This document shows, piece by piece, positions 62,481 to 64,000 of a stretch of 64,000 nt of DNA. Position numbers and translations under genes: made by a program. The DNA is from Parerythrobacter lacustris. Its GTDB lineage: Bacteria > Pseudomonadota > Alphaproteobacteria > Sphingomonadales > Sphingomonadaceae. The DNA lies in the NCBI RefSeq assembly GCF_024626475.1, contig NZ_JANKHH010000006.1:86924-150923 (forward strand), written 5' to 3'. Each line of letters begins with the position of its first letter. Within the stretch, counting starts at the first letter, position 1. Under the pieces are notes generated by a model. That model ran no database searches. It worked only from the letters and a program-made list of their open reading frames with translations, and was not told the origin of the DNA.

Positions 62481-63935
62481 TTAACGTGTCTGCATAATAA
62501 CTCCAGTGTAAATAAATAGGCCAACCAAAAATACAGATATGATTAGGAAGAAAAATGCTGCTATAGCGAATCCAACAAAAGGTCTCCCCGACTTTCGACC
62601 AGCACTAGCGCCTATCGCTCTTGCAGCGGCCGACAGGAAACGGGAAATTCTACCAAAAACAGCGCCATAGGCGATGTCTCTGACGAACGTCTGATAGATG
62701 AGCGCTGCTGCCACGAATGCGCTAGCCGCGAACACTAGCGGGTGATCGACGATCCAGCCAAGCACGAAATCTGCGCGTGAAGAGAGCAGCTCATCGCATC
62801 CTCTTTCATTTGCAGCGCTCGATGATGTGCTGATCGAACATCTGCTTATTTTCAATCGGAGTGCAGTAGACCAAATAGTAAACGCACCGAGGAGAACGGC
62901 GGTTAATCCGGCTAGTATCTGGAGCGATCCGGTATTCCACCACGCTCGCAATCCTTCTAGCGCGGCGACCGACTGCTTAGTGTGGGCAAAATCGTAAGTG
63001 GTAAGATCATTGTCGTATCGCGGCGGATGATTCATTGCGCTAGGCCTGAATACTTTCGCGACAGTAGCCTGAAATGCATCGGCATATGCCAGAACGCCTT
63101 GGGCTCGCCTCAAGTTTCTAATCGTATTAGATCTCCGGTAGCTGGAGACTACGCGCGCGAGACCCCACAGAGTTTCTCGGCGCCAAGAAACTTCATTTTT
63201 CTTTTCAATTTCTGCGCAACAGGATGGATTCGTTTCAAGACGCGTTAAAGGCAATAGTTGATCTGAGTCTGGTGCGTGATGATAATGTGTATGAAGAGTA
63301 TCTTTTATGAAATAGTAAACTTGTTTGGGGAATATTGTTTCAATCGCATTTCTTGAGGCCTCAGATTCCAGCCAAGCGACGTCCAATTTACAATCTTCAA
63401 GCCAAATACGAAGTTCGCCAGTGCGAAATAGAGCAAACCTGTATGGAATAGAGGGGAACCCTCCGTCCTTGTCATCAGTAATTAGATCACTAGCCTCCTG
63501 ACAAATATCGGTGTGGACACCGACAGCCGCTCCTAGCAGTTTATCGATCTTGTCAAGTGCTCGCTTTCGATTGTTTGCTTCGCGTCTAGCTCTGTTCTTA
63601 GGGGTGATGAAAACAGTGCCGCAAAGCATACCCTGCTCGTCTAGAAAGATCCGAACCCGGTTCGCTGGTGGTTGTTCGCACTTCTCGTTGACAAAGGGTA
63701 TCTGAGCCGGATGCGTTCGCGCTACCATGAGGTAGCTTTGTTCCGCTGCTGGCTTGATGATTCGGACTATTCTGTTTGGAAACGGATAGTCCTGCGCAAT
63801 CCGATTTTGTCGGACAGCTATTGACCGGGTGCCGTCTCCTTCGAGGCGGTGGTTTAGGGCGTTTGTGTTGGCCCAGCGACCCTTTAGGCCAACCAGACTA
63901 GGGTCAGGACCTATTAAATCGCTTGCAAGAGGCAT
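62481..63935 (-). CDS. Orphan membrane protein in AT-richer DNA
   Basis: About 484 residues, starting at ATG 63935 (a TTG at 63962 is also possible). The N-terminal 300 residues are soluble and charged (PKNRARREANNRKRALDKID, KKNEVSWRRETLWG) with several Cys and Trp; then four hydrophobic helices follow near the end (LQILAGLTAVLLGAFTIWS, DHPLVFAASAFVAAALIY, and a last pair ending FLVGLFIYTGVIM). No known motif stands out. The base composition is clearly less GC-rich than the flanking core genes, and codon use is relaxed, typical of horizontally acquired DNA. No partners except the cut-off gene beginning at 63976. Confidence 0.65.
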   Translation of the reverse strand: MPLASDLIGPDPSLVGLKGRWANTNALNHRLEGDGTRSIAVRQNRIAQDYPFPNRIVRIIKPAAEQSYLMVARTHPAQIPFVNEKCEQPPANRVRIFLDEQGMLCGTVFITPKNRARREANNRKRALDKIDKLLGAAVGVHTDICQEASDLITDDKDGGFPSIPYRFALFRTGELRIWLEDCKLDVAWLESEASRNAIETIFPKQVYYFIKDTLHTHYHHAPDSDQLLPLTRLETNPSCCAEIEKKNEVSWRRETLWGLARVVSSYRRSNTIRNLRRAQGVLAYADAFQATVAKVFRPSAMNHPPRYDNDLTTYDFAHTKQSVAALEGLRAWWNTGSLQILAGLTAVLLGAFTIWSTALRLKISRCSISTSSSAANERGCDELLSSRADFVLGWIVDHPLVFAASAFVAAALIYQTFVRDIAYGAVFGRISRFLSAAARAIGASAGRKSGRPFVGFAIAAFFFLIISVFLVGLFIYTGVIMQTR

Positions 63936-63975
63936 GGTTGGTTGATTCAATGGCAGCGTCAAGGAGGCGTTGGCT

Positions 63976-64000
63976 ATGGATTATCCGTATTTGCTGAGCG
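63976..64000 (+). CDS. Start of a gene cut by the window end
   Basis: A near-perfect Shine-Dalgarno AAGGAGG (63961-63967) stands 8 bases before an ATG at 63976, opening the frame MDYPYLLS, which runs off the window. It diverges from the orphan membrane protein gene. Nothing can be said of its function. Confidence 0.5.

Overview
The window is GC-rich chromosomal DNA from an alphaproteobacterium, most probably Sphingomonadales and close to Erythrobacteraceae. The evidence is the split F0 operon with b and b' subunits, an S16 protein with a long Ala/Glu tail, a FYDLN-acid protein, a class I PHA synthase, an M2 peptidase and many short palindromic repeats of the kind common in this group. This placement is inference from gene content, not from a marker tree. 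There is no rRNA, CRISPR array, phage or complete insertion sequence, and one tRNA (Ala, anticodon GGC).

Layout. 1-2206: envelope genes ydbH (5' end cut off), ynbE, ydbL. 2382-4935: F0 part of ATP synthase (atpI-B-E-b'-b), ending at a strong terminator. 5044-11594: minus-strand genes for a quinone-reductase-like enzyme, an unknown protein, gloB, rpsA, cmk, a small membrane protein and aroA. 11792-20712: FYDLN protein, tRNA-Ala, then the translation operon ffh-rpsP-rimM-(insert)-trmD-rplS. Between rimM and trmD lie about 4.3 kb of membrane proteins, a nitrilase and a vapBC toxin-antitoxin pair whose toxin gene overlaps trmD. 20747-32246: an S9 peptidase, asd, an operon of small enzymes (HCCA-isomerase-like, two GFA proteins, an alpha/beta hydrolase), an ACE-like M2 peptidase, a beta-propeller protein, and a retropepsin-like protease with RimK. 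32412-36494: an SDR enzyme, AMP nucleosidase and the rpsF-rpsR-rplI operon, all minus. 36685-45973: DUF808 protein, a GST, a Mur ligase divergent from LD-carboxypeptidase (a murein-recycling pair), fabD, a GxxExxY nuclease-like gene inside inverted repeats, fabG, dnaN and a DUF2855 protein. 45976-50847: minus-strand alcohol dehydrogenase-like enzyme, D-aminoacylase-like amidohydrolase and an MFS carrier. 50903-55231: lipoprotein, FprA-type reductase, phaZ and phaC. 55303-60341: two tandem PAS-GGDEF-EAL-PilZ proteins. 60403-62220: lepA, followed by duplicated lepA 3' ends and an AT-richer stretch with an orphan membrane protein.

The most unusual theme is small palindromic DNA acting inside genes. 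(1) The GxxExxY gene between fabD and fabG is bounded by 27-29 bp inverted repeats. One arm supplies its ribosome binding site and the other encodes its C-terminus. An empty relative with longer arms lies at 20747-20924. (2) A palindromic element sits in frame inside trmD, and a relative forms the rpsP-rimM junction and encodes the RimM N-terminus. (3) The last 18 codons of lepA occur again just downstream, with the same amino acids but 11 synonymous codon changes, separated by a palindromic repeat. These resemble Rickettsia palindromic elements in behaviour, but I do not recognise a published description for this lineage.
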